Assembly: GCA_937919925.1 (NCBI GenBank)
Contig: CALFOT010000026.1
Location: 1-62,121, forward strand
Length of the DNA stretch: 62,121 nucleotides
Source: an uncultured bacterium
Lineage (GTDB): Bacteria > Planctomycetota > UBA1135
Direction: 5' to 3'
Part shown: positions 17,490 through 24,949 of the stretch, piece after piece
Numbering within the stretch: the first letter of the stretch is position 1
Layout of the letters: each line of letters opens with the position of its first letter
Program-made: the position numbers and the translations under genes
Notes under the pieces: generated by a model
Told to the model about the DNA's origin: nothing
Database searches by the model: none
The model's input: the letters and a program-made list of their open reading frames with translations, nothing else

Positions 17490-18572
17490 CTAAGGGGCAC
17501 TACTCGCTTCTTCCATGCGTAGTTCGGGGTGTTCTACGGACGGCAGAATGTGACCATAGCCGATGTTCTGTAGCCAAGCGTGAATCGTGGCGAGCGGTAC
17601 CGCTAAGCCCATGTGGGTGACCACTTGCGGGCGATAAGTGCCGTGGGTGTAAATCTTCGAGAAGATACCGACGAGCTCGTGGGACTCCGCCAAAAAGACT
17701 CCACCACCGGAATTGCCAAAATAGGCCGGGCTGGAAACCATCCAATAATCGTGGCCGTCGACCACCCAATCGTTGCGCGTGACTTCTCCGCGGGTGGCTT
17801 GGGCACTGGTGCCCAAAGGGCATCCGACGGTGTAAACCGGGGTGAAGGCCTCCACCAGAGCTTCCTGCTGTAGCGGTGCAAGCATGGCCAAATGGCCCAA
17901 ATCGCGGCTGGTATTGATGCGAATCAAAGCTAGATCGGCGTCAATATTTTCCGCCAGCATGCGCCCGGCAATGGTGACAGGCTCTTTTCCTAGCTGATCA
18001 AAAATAGTGTCGAACATCACTTCATGGGGCGTGTCAGTATGTTCAAAATCGACGATGTCGCGCAAGACGTGGTAGCAACTCAGGGCCAAGTAGTACGCCC
18101 CTTCTTCATCGCTACCGTGGTAGACCAGTACCGCACTTCCGACGGCTTCCTCGCCACTCACTTGAAAGACCGGCTGCAACACATCGCGGCGTAGATTGGC
18201 GCGCTGCACACTTGGCAGGACCCTGGGCTGCAAACTAGCAGTGGTTACGGCCTGAGCTTCTACCGTGCTACGGAGACCCTTGATGGCGGAGAAACTTTCA
18301 TCCATACGCTCAAAGCCATTTTGGATCACTTCCTCTTGATGGCCTAAAACCTGCGCCTGCTGGTCGAGTTCTTGCTGATAAATGTCCATGCCATGATGAA
18401 ACCATTGTTGTTGCGTCGTCAAGCTCTCGATTGCGCCGTTTAATAGGCGCAGCTGACCGTCCTGTTGCTCGACCTGGGCCGCCAGTTGGCTGATTTTGGG
18501 CAGGCCAATCAGAGCTCCAACCGCCACTACCGTGGTTGTCACGAGGATCGAGGTCGTTTTAGGGAATCGCAC
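17490..18572 (-). CDS. Membrane-anchored trypsin-like serine protease
   Basis: A 360-residue protein starting at GTG. One membrane segment (residues 10-24) is followed by a coiled-coil stretch to about residue 110 (many Gln, VEQQDGQLRLLNGAIESL). The chymotrypsin-fold protease domain has His168 (CYHVL), Asp213 (DADLALI) and Ser288 (GNSGGG). There is no PDZ domain, so it differs from HtrA/DegP. It probably acts in the periplasm. Upstream on the minus strand GATAAT precedes the start by 14 nt, and GAAGG lies in between as a weak ribosome-binding site. Confidence 0.85.
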   Translation of the reverse strand: MRFPKTTSILVTTTVVAVGALIGLPKISQLAAQVEQQDGQLRLLNGAIESLTTQQQWFHHGMDIYQQELDQQAQVLGHQEEVIQNGFERMDESFSAIKGLRSTVEAQAVTTASLQPRVLPSVQRANLRRDVLQPVFQVSGEEAVGSAVLVYHGSDEEGAYYLALSCYHVLRDIVDFEHTDTPHEVMFDTIFDQLGKEPVTIAGRMLAENIDADLALIRINTSRDLGHLAMLAPLQQEALVEAFTPVYTVGCPLGTSAQATRGEVTRNDWVVDGHDYWMVSSPAYFGNSGGGVFLAESHELVGIFSKIYTHGTYRPQVVTHMGLAVPLATIHAWLQNIGYGHILPSVEHPELRMEEASSAP

Positions 18573-18641
18573 CTACCTTCATCGGCATTATCCGAATTCC
18601 TATTTAATAAAGGCCAGGGCTCGTTTGCTCCTTGATGTGGG

Positions 18642-18662
18642 TACAATGGCCGAATTGGAGGA
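18642..18662 (+). promoter_or_regulatory. -10 (TACAAT) and strong Shine-Dalgarno (GGAGGA) of ribBA
   Basis: TACAAT at 18642-18647 and GGAGGA at 18657-18662, the latter 6 nt before the GTG start at 18669. This is one of the few clear Shine-Dalgarno sequences in the window and it fixes the ribBA start. No FMN riboswitch is present: there is no room between this promoter and the divergent gene. Confidence 0.6.
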
Positions 18663-18668
18663 CGAATC

Positions 18669-19904
18669 GTGCCATTTGCAAGCGTAGAAAAAGCCATTGA
18701 GGCCCTAAAATCGGGCAAAATGATCATCTTGGTTGATGATCCCCGCCGTGAAAACGAGGGTGACTTGGTCATGGCTGCGGAAGCCATTACTGCAGACGCC
18801 ATTAATTTCATGCGCAAAGAGGGGGGTGGGCTTATTTGCCTATCTTTGTCGGGCGAACTGTGTGAGCAACTCGATTTGCGTCCGCAGGTGGCCGAAAACA
18901 CTTCCAGTATGGGCACTGCGTTTTTGGAGTCCATCGAGGCGCGCCTTGGCGTCACCACCGGCATCTCTGCAGCGGACCGCGCCACCACGATTTTGGCTGC
19001 CGTAAAGGATGGTGCTAGGCCCAGCGATTTGGCGCGCCCTGGTCATATTTTCCCGTTGCGTGCCCGCGCAGGCGGTGTGTTGATGCGTCCCGGTCAGACC
19101 GAAGGATCGGTGGATTTGGCGCGTATGGCTGGAATGAAGGCGGCCGGCGTCATTTGTGAAATCATGAATGAGGATGGCACCATGTCGCGGATGCCCGAGT
19201 TGGAAATCTTTGCCAAGAAACACTCGATTCCGATTCTGACTATCGAAGACATGATTGAATACCGCCGGCACCGCGAAGTACTGGTGGAACGGCGCGTGAC
19301 TGCAGTGGATTTGCCAACCTCGTACGGTGGTTTTCAAATGCATCTGTATAAATCGCTAACGGATGATAAAGAGCATTTTGCACTCACTTACAACTGGGGG
19401 GAAGCGCCGCCCGATGATGCCAAATTCCCACGTTTGCAAGAGGCCATCACGGTGCGCGTGCATTCCGAGTGTTTGACCGGCGATTTGCTTGGTAGTTTGC
19501 GCTGTGACTGTGGGCCGCAGTTGCATGGAGCCATGCAAGCAATCAAGGACGCCGGCAAAGGTGTGCTGCTGTACATTCGCCAAGAGGGCCGTGGAATTGG
19601 CTTGGAGAACAAGCTCAAGGCCTATCAGTTGCAAGAGCAGGGTTTTGATACGGTGGAAGCCAACGAGAAACTCGGTTATCCAGCGGATATGCGCGAGTAT
19701 GGCATGGGGGCGCAAATCCTCAACGATTTGGGCGTGCGCAAAATGCGTTTGCTCACCAACAATCCGAAGAAATTGGCCGGGTTGCATGGTTATGGTTTGG
19801 AGATTGTGGAACAGGTGGCGCTGCGCATCGTTCCGCAGGAACACAATGAGCGCTACATGCGCACCAAGAGAGACAAGTTGGGGCACTTGTTTCCTGCGGA
19901 ATAG
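18669..19904 (+). CDS. ribBA: Bifunctional DHBP synthase / GTP cyclohydrolase II
   Basis: A 411-residue fusion for riboflavin synthesis. The N-terminal RibB half has DDPRRENEGDLVMAAE, the TGISAADRATT loop and RPGHIFPLRAR. The C-terminal RibA half has the zinc site (HSECLTGDLLGSLRCDC) and the GTP-binding RQEGRGIGL segment, and ends in the usual basic tail. All expected catalytic stretches are intact, so both ribulose-5-phosphate and GTP branches should work. It starts with GTG behind a clear Shine-Dalgarno. A flavin supply gene is common and needs no special link to the flavoprotein of the electron conduit. Confidence 0.97.
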   Translation: MPFASVEKAIEALKSGKMIILVDDPRRENEGDLVMAAEAITADAINFMRKEGGGLICLSLSGELCEQLDLRPQVAENTSSMGTAFLESIEARLGVTTGISAADRATTILAAVKDGARPSDLARPGHIFPLRARAGGVLMRPGQTEGSVDLARMAGMKAAGVICEIMNEDGTMSRMPELEIFAKKHSIPILTIEDMIEYRRHREVLVERRVTAVDLPTSYGGFQMHLYKSLTDDKEHFALTYNWGEAPPDDAKFPRLQEAITVRVHSECLTGDLLGSLRCDCGPQLHGAMQAIKDAGKGVLLYIRQEGRGIGLENKLKAYQLQEQGFDTVEANEKLGYPADMREYGMGAQILNDLGVRKMRLLTNNPKKLAGLHGYGLEIVEQVALRIVPQEHNERYMRTKRDKLGHLFPAE

Positions 19905-19976
19905 GGCACGCGTTAAGTCTTTTTCCTTGGATGGGAAGCTTTTTTGGACGACAGACGTCCTAAGCCTGTCGTGATC

Positions 19977-20543
19977 ATGTCTTTGCCAAACAATCAACCA
20001 CCGCCGACCCCCAAAGTCGCTCCGGAACAGCTGGAGGAGCTGTTTACGGTTTATGGTGCGAAGATTTATGGCCTGGCTTTGCGCTGTGGGTTAGCGCCAA
20101 AAGAGGCAGAAGACGGGGTGCAAGAGGTTTTTCTCAAGGTTCAGCGCCGCATCAGCACTTTTCGTGGTGAAGCGGCGTTGTCCACTTGGTTGTACCAAGT
20201 AGCGCTCAACACTCTGCGCGATTATCGCCGCAAAGTGGTGCGTCAAACGCGCTCCACTCCCATGAGCTTGATTTCCGATCAGCCCGCGGATCCAACCATC
20301 GCGGGTGCCTCCGCCACGCCGGATGAAGAGGCTTCCATTTTGGAACGCCGCCAATTGGTTCGTAATGCACTCGACAACTTGCCGCCAAAGTTCCGCGAAG
20401 TTCTGATTTTGCGCGAACTCGAAGGCATGTCTTACCGCGATGTGGCGCGGATTCTGGATGTGAAACAGGGCACAGTGGAATCAAGAATTTTCAGGGCGCG
20501 CGAGCGTCTTGCGGCAGAGCTCAAGCGTCTGGGGGTGAATTGA
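19977..20543 (+). CDS. ECF-type RNA polymerase sigma factor
   Basis: A 188-residue sigma-70 family factor. Region 2 covers about residues 20-80 (LALRCGLAPKEAEDGVQEVF, then STWLYQVALNTLRDYRRK). Region 4 covers about 125-180 (LPPKFREVLILRELEGMSYRDVA), ending with a helix-turn-helix read-out (VKQGTVESRIFRARERL). The absence of region 3 defines the ECF class. ATG 19977 puts a proline-rich leader before region 2. It overlaps the anti-sigma-like gene by one base (TGATG), so production of the two is coupled. Confidence 0.92.
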   Translation: MSLPNNQPPPTPKVAPEQLEELFTVYGAKIYGLALRCGLAPKEAEDGVQEVFLKVQRRISTFRGEAALSTWLYQVALNTLRDYRRKVVRQTRSTPMSLISDQPADPTIAGASATPDEEASILERRQLVRNALDNLPPKFREVLILRELEGMSYRDVARILDVKQGTVESRIFRARERLAAELKRLGVN

Positions 20544-20974
20544 TGAGTCAAAACAAAGGGAAGCAGGAATGGGATTTGCGCCTTTCGGCGTGGTTTGATG
20601 GCGAGGCCTCCACGATGGATGCCGGCGAGGTGCGCGCACACTTGATGGAGAGTCCGGCGGCGCGTGCCAAGCTGCAAGAATGGCGGTCTCTCAGGGAAGA
20701 CCTGGCTTTGCTGCAACCAGAGGCGCCGTCGGCACAGCAATTGTTCGCCATGCAGGCGCGCTTTGAAGACGGCTTGGCAGAGGAAGTCTTTCGGGTGGCC
20801 CGCGCCCTGCGTTTGTGGAACCGCGCGGCCGTTCTTTTGTTGGCTCTGGGGCTAGGTTTTTGGGTGGTCGACCGGCTGATGTTGTCGGTGCCAACGGATA
20901 CTTATGCCAGTGAGCCCAGCGCCATCGATACGGCTATTCGTGAGTTTATGGCACGTCCCATCCCGCAAAATTAA
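20543..20974 (+). CDS. Probable anti-sigma factor, single membrane span
   Basis: A 143-residue protein translated directly after the sigma gene. The N-terminal part (RLSAWFDGEASTMDAGEVRA) has the usual opening of anti-sigma domains, with a helix (MESPAARAKLQEWRSL) behind it. A single membrane span follows at about residues 90-110 (AAVLLLALGLGFWVVDRLML), with a short periplasmic tail. The zinc-binding HxxxCxxC motif of ZAS anti-sigmas is absent, so binding to the sigma factor would be of the zinc-free type. Function is inferred from position and layout. Confidence 0.7.
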   Translation: MSQNKGKQEWDLRLSAWFDGEASTMDAGEVRAHLMESPAARAKLQEWRSLREDLALLQPEAPSAQQLFAMQARFEDGLAEEVFRVARALRLWNRAAVLLLALGLGFWVVDRLMLSVPTDTYASEPSAIDTAIREFMARPIPQN

Positions 20975-21366
20975 TGAGGCAGTCTCCTGGGAGTTTGATT
21001 CTGTTGCCGGCGCTGTTGACCTTCGCCGCGGGTTTTTTTGTCGGACACACAGTGGATCGCCGCGGTGCCAGTGGCCCCTTGGAGGAGCTTGCGCCGGATC
21101 TGCGCGCTTATGAGCTTGGTATGGTGGCTTCTTTGGGTTTAAACCGCCAGCAGAGCAATGATTTACGCGTCTTGCTCTTCCACTACGAGCGGGAGCGTGA
21201 GAAACTCCTGCAGCAACGCCTTGCCGAGGTCGACTCGGATTGGGTAGAGCTTGATCACCAGTTTGAAAAGTTGCTCGCCGGTCGCATCCTGGATGCAGCC
21301 CAGCGACGTACTTCTGAAACCTTGCAACATCCATCAGTAGTGGTAGCCAGAGCTGCCACGCGTTAA
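20974..21366 (+). CDS. Periplasmic helical protein of the sigma operon (Spy/CpxP-like)
   Basis: A 130-residue protein whose ATG overlaps the stop of the anti-sigma gene (TAATG). An N-terminal membrane or signal segment (LILLPALLTFAAGFFVG) precedes a helical region with LGLNRQQSNDLRVLLFHYER, reminiscent of the helical periplasmic stress sensors (Spy, CpxP, zinc-resistance proteins). Such proteins often accompany ECF pairs, so a sensor role for envelope stress is plausible. The family assignment is weak. Confidence 0.6.
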   Translation: MRQSPGSLILLPALLTFAAGFFVGHTVDRRGASGPLEELAPDLRAYELGMVASLGLNRQQSNDLRVLLFHYEREREKLLQQRLAEVDSDWVELDHQFEKLLAGRILDAAQRRTSETLQHPSVVVARAATR

Positions 21367-21385
21367 CCTGACGGTTTGAATTGAC

Positions 21386-23296
21386 ATGGCACGCAGTCTA
21401 GGCATCCACCTTCAATCCCACGGATTCGATTTCGCACTCCTCGAAGGCAGTGCGAAACGCTATACCGTTGTTAAATCTGGCAGTGCGATTTTTCGCGCCG
21501 AGGATCTCCGGAGTACCAAGCGCCTAGGCAAACTCATTGCCGAAACCGCCAAAGCTGGCAAAGTGGATCAAGTGATCGTCACGCTGCCCGCTTCTGGGGT
21601 GGTGATGCGCGAGCTGAGTATGCCGTTCAATGATCGCGAAAAGGTCATGCAGGTGCTCAAGTTTGAGGTCGAGTCGGAGCTTTATCACCTGGATATTGAT
21701 GACGTCATCGCAGATTTTATGGAATTGAATGATGGCCGTGCCACGCCAACTTTGTTGGTGAGCGTGCTGCAAAAAGATCGCATTGCTTCGGCACTGGAAG
21801 TCCTTGCGGCTGCGGATTGTGATCCGCCGGTTATGACGCTTTCGCACGGAAGCTTGGTGGCAGCTCTTGGCGTGTTGCCACACACCGGCAATAGTGAGCC
21901 GGAGAGCCGCGAGGCTTATTTGCATGTAGGCGCAGAATCGAGTCTGATCATGGCGCTCAATGGCGACGGATCTTTGTACGCGGTGCGCGCGTTGCCACTG
22001 GGTTGGCTGGAGTTGACGCGTGGTTTGAAAATTGAAGACGCGGTGCTGGCGGCGGCCGAAGCCGACCAGGAAAATAGCGCTGCGGTGGGCGCCGATGAGG
22101 CGGGAGGTACGCTGGTAAGTGTCGAGCAAAGCGCCGCGGAAGCTGGCTCCGAGCTTGCCCTCAGCGAAGGTGAAGGTGAAGGTGAAGGTGAAAGTGAAAG
22201 TGGAAGTGGAAGTGGAAGTGGAAGTGGAAGTGGAAGTGGAAGTGACAGCGATCACGAAGTCACCATTGGCGGCGATTCTTCTTTGCCGTTTGGGATTTCG
22301 CTGGAAACCGCCCTCGAACTGGCAGAAGAAACCACGCGCACCTCTTTTATGACTCGCTTTGCGTCGGAAGTGCGCCGCGGCCTAGCCGCCATGAGTATTC
22401 CTAGTGGCGGCAGCCTGTATATGCTGGGCGCGCTGATTCCGGGTTTAGAGGTCTACCTGGAGCAACGCCTTGGCAAAGATGTGGCGCCGCTCGATTTGGG
22501 GCTTGCTGATAGTCTCGGAGAAGTTCCGGAACCCATCGCGCTTGGTGCCGCTTTGCGTGGTCTCGGTGCGGATGTGTCGCCAATGAACTTTCGCCAAGAG
22601 GAATTTCGCTACGCCCGTGGTTTGGAGCGCGTGGAAGGTCCACTCACGCTGGCCTTGGTTGGCGTCATCGTGTTTTTCGCGATTGGCTTTGTGATCAATT
22701 TGCAGGTCATTAAACAGCGGAAGTTTGATGCAAATCAGATGTTCCAAGTCGCGAATGACAAAGTGGAGCAACTCAATCAGTCTGTGATTGATGATGAAGA
22801 ATATCCGGTGGAGTGGATGATCAAAAGTGATTTTGCCGGTTCGGGCCTGCCCGATGAAGAGCGTATTGTGCGTTTGGCCGTGAATGTGCGGAAAGGCAAG
22901 GAGCAGCTCGATGAGTTGATGGGCGCCACTGCCACTGAAATGCCAGCTTCCTGCTTGGAAGCTTGGCGGTTACTGATGAATTTTCTCGATCAAGAAATGT
23001 CCAGTTACCAGGGTAAGTGGATGATTGAGAACTTTGAGTTTACTTCCGTGGATGGCACCCCCCGTGTCCCAGCTCATGTGTCGGCAAAGTTCGGCATCAC
23101 GATTTTCCCGGATGGTAGTGGCAACTTGATTGGCCAATTTGACCACTTGTCGGCTGCTTTGGATCGCCAGGATTGGACTCTGGAAAAAGCCCTCATTCCA
23201 ACTACCGAATCGGTTGGCAGTGAAGGCGCAAAAACAGGTTTAGTCAAGGTGCTCATTTTGACTTCCCAACCAGTCACCCCGGAGATCGGCGAATGA
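21386..23296 (+). CDS. GspL/PilM-like protein (type II secretion or type IV pilus platform)
   Basis: A 636-residue protein. The first 220 residues form an actin-like ASKHA fold as in PilM and cytoplasmic GspL (RSLGIHLQSHGFDFALLEGS, VIVTLPASGVVMRELSMPF). A low-complexity acidic and Gly-Ser segment interrupts it at residues 261-286, then the fold continues to about 410. One membrane segment (ALVGVIVFFAIGFVINLQV) leads to a periplasmic domain with coiled coil and a ferredoxin-like PilN/GspL C-terminal region. The next gene overlaps it and looks like GspM, supporting a GspL-GspM pair. No other secretion genes are nearby. Confidence 0.7.
   Translation: MARSLGIHLQSHGFDFALLEGSAKRYTVVKSGSAIFRAEDLRSTKRLGKLIAETAKAGKVDQVIVTLPASGVVMRELSMPFNDREKVMQVLKFEVESELYHLDIDDVIADFMELNDGRATPTLLVSVLQKDRIASALEVLAAADCDPPVMTLSHGSLVAALGVLPHTGNSEPESREAYLHVGAESSLIMALNGDGSLYAVRALPLGWLELTRGLKIEDAVLAAAEADQENSAAVGADEAGGTLVSVEQSAAEAGSELALSEGEGEGEGESESGSGSGSGSGSGSGSDSDHEVTIGGDSSLPFGISLETALELAEETTRTSFMTRFASEVRRGLAAMSIPSGGSLYMLGALIPGLEVYLEQRLGKDVAPLDLGLADSLGEVPEPIALGAALRGLGADVSPMNFRQEEFRYARGLERVEGPLTLALVGVIVFFAIGFVINLQVIKQRKFDANQMFQVANDKVEQLNQSVIDDEEYPVEWMIKSDFAGSGLPDEERIVRLAVNVRKGKEQLDELMGATATEMPASCLEAWRLLMNFLDQEMSSYQGKWMIENFEFTSVDGTPRVPAHVSAKFGITIFPDGSGNLIGQFDHLSAALDRQDWTLEKALIPTTESVGSEGAKTGLVKVLILTSQPVTPEIGE
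22166..22243 (+). repeat. Hexanucleotide microsatellite (13 units) in gspL-like gene
   Basis: Four GAAGGT, two GAAAGT and seven GGAAGT units in a row encode (EG)4(ES)2(GS)7. Units of six keep the frame, so slippage would vary linker length without disrupting the protein. The segment lies inside the ASKHA domain region. Confidence 0.9.
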
Positions 23297-23829
23297 GTAA
23301 TCGCACCACTCTGTACTTATTGATGTTTTTGGCGCTCGCCGCGGTTGCTTTGCAATTGTGGTCCACTTCCAGTCTTGCTAACTGGGATCAAGCGAGCGCA
23401 ATTCACAAGGCCAAGTTGAAAACCATTTGGGAAACTTGCGACGACCTCAAGCAACGGCGCGTGGAAGCCCCGAAAAGTTCGGCAGAAAAATCTTTCCGCA
23501 TGCACTTTCAGCGTCAGGCGCACAAAGCCCAAATGGGCGATATCAACGTCACGGTGAACCCCTTGGCGGCCAAAAAAACCTATGCAGATACCCGTTTCGA
23601 GATTGAGTTCTTGAAGGGCGCGGATGGTTTCAGCCGTCCAAGTTTGCGCACCTTCCTGTTCCGTGCGGAGCAGCAGTACCCGCGAATCCGCACCACTGCG
23701 CTGAACCTTCGCCCCATGGGTGGGAGCGGGCGCAGTCGCGGCATTGAGCCTGGCGTCGACCGGGATGACCTCTGGGAGGTCACCAAGATGGAATTTCGTC
23801 AGCGTACCCCGGTTGCCAAAGCCAAGTAG
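23293..23829 (+). CDS. GspM-like membrane-anchored protein
   Basis: A 178-residue protein overlapping the GspL-like gene by 4 nt (ATGA). One N-terminal signal anchor (LYLLMFLALAAVALQLW) is followed by a helical stretch and a small alpha/beta domain, the layout of GspM/PilO proteins, but sequence similarity is low. It probably dimerises with the periplasmic part of its neighbour. The call depends mostly on context. Confidence 0.5.
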   Translation: MSNRTTLYLLMFLALAAVALQLWSTSSLANWDQASAIHKAKLKTIWETCDDLKQRRVEAPKSSAEKSFRMHFQRQAHKAQMGDINVTVNPLAAKKTYADTRFEIEFLKGADGFSRPSLRTFLFRAEQQYPRIRTTALNLRPMGGSGRSRGIEPGVDRDDLWEVTKMEFRQRTPVAKAK

Positions 23830-23841
23830 GCGCGGCGCCGT

Positions 23842-23847
23842 TAGTCT
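23842..23847 (+). promoter_or_regulatory. -10 element (TAGTCT) 6 nt before the asparaginase-like gene
   Basis: TAGTCT, 6 nt, then ATG at 23854: one of the leaderless-type starts of this window. No convincing -35. Confidence 0.45.
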
Positions 23848-23853
23848 GGCGTT

Positions 23854-24930
23854 ATGTCTCGCATTTCACGCCGCCGTTTTCTTCGTGTCGCAGGTGTTGG
23901 CATGGCCGCCAGTACCTTGCCGAGTTTTGCTTCATCTGAAACCGCGAGGCGGCCTTTTTCTGCAGATGCCGCGGGTTCTTGTTTAGCGATTTCTTCCGCC
24001 AACGGCATTGCCAGTGTTGCCGTGGCGCGTGCTTTGGTCCTGGAGAAAGCGATGCGCCCAGTTTCTGCTGCTGTGCGCGGCGTGGCCTCCGTGGAAGCCG
24101 ATGAAAATGATATGTCGGTAGGTTATGGCGGCTTACCGAACGAACTCGGGGTGGTGCAGTTGGATAGTGCTTGTATGGATGGCCCCACCCACAACGCTGG
24201 CAGCGTGGCTTCGATTGAAGATATCATGCACCCTGCCCAAGTCGCGGAGTTGGTCATGGATCACACCGATCATATTAATTTGGTGGGCCCAGGCGCGCGC
24301 CAGTTTGCTTTGGACTATGGCTTTAAGGCGGAGAATCTACTCACCGAGCGCGCCCGCGGGATTTGGCTGAAGTGGCGCGCCCAACGCAGTGGTGACGATC
24401 GTCTTTGGCCGTTGCTGGATACGGTTCCAGCCGATCCTGCGTTGGCGGCAGAACCACGGCCGTGGGGAACCATCCATTGTTCGGTGTTGGCACCCAATGC
24501 GGATTTGGGTTGTTGCACCACCACGAGCGGGTTGGCGTTTAAAATTCCCGGCCGCATCGGCGATTCGCCGTTGATTGGTTGTGGACTTTACTGCGATAAC
24601 GAAGTTGGCTCGGCAGGCGCTACCGGCCGCGGCGAGGCGGCCATTCTGTCGGGCGGTTCGTGGTTAGTGGTGGAACGGATGCGTGCTGGGGATACTCCGG
24701 AAGAAGCTTGTTTGTATGCCTTACGGCGGGTTGCCCAGCAAGCTGAGCGCGGCGCACGTTGGCAGCCGGCCTTATGGAAAGATGGTCAGCCAAACTTCGG
24801 TTTAACGTTCTACGCGTTGCGCAAAGATGGTCTCTACGGCTCGGCAAATATGCGTGGTGGCGGTCGCTTCGCGATTGCCGATGAAAAAGGCGCGCGCTTG
24901 GAGAACTGCGCCATCGCCTTTGGTCAGTAA
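23854..24930 (+). CDS. Tat-exported N4-glycosylasparaginase / isoaspartyl peptidase family protein
   Basis: A 358-residue Ntn-hydrolase. A twin-arginine signal (SRRRFLRVAGVG) shows folded export. The body follows glycosylasparaginase: GGLPNELGVVQLDSACMDG near the N-terminus and, after the cleavage point, the beta-subunit segment with GRIGDSPLIGCGLYCDNEVG and ATGRGE. The predicted nucleophile is the Thr of WGTIH; the usual HDT before the scissile bond is WGT here, which may affect self-cleavage. It would release aspartate from Asn-linked glycans or process isoaspartyl bonds in the periplasm. It is followed by HyuA/HyuB, another amide-bond hydrolysing pair. Confidence 0.85.
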   Translation: MSRISRRRFLRVAGVGMAASTLPSFASSETARRPFSADAAGSCLAISSANGIASVAVARALVLEKAMRPVSAAVRGVASVEADENDMSVGYGGLPNELGVVQLDSACMDGPTHNAGSVASIEDIMHPAQVAELVMDHTDHINLVGPGARQFALDYGFKAENLLTERARGIWLKWRAQRSGDDRLWPLLDTVPADPALAAEPRPWGTIHCSVLAPNADLGCCTTTSGLAFKIPGRIGDSPLIGCGLYCDNEVGSAGATGRGEAAILSGGSWLVVERMRAGDTPEEACLYALRRVAQQAERGARWQPALWKDGQPNFGLTFYALRKDGLYGSANMRGGGRFAIADEKGARLENCAIAFGQ

Positions 24931-24949
24931 GCGCGCGCTTCACACGGTC

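Noticed and set aside
18573-18668. FMN riboswitch before ribBA
   Set aside because: The divergent gene leaves under 100 nt, the -10 lies 27 nt before the start, and no conserved RFN-like stem set is visible.
22166-22243. CRISPR-like array
   Set aside because: Units are 6 bp with no spacers and encode an in-frame linker, so it is a microsatellite.
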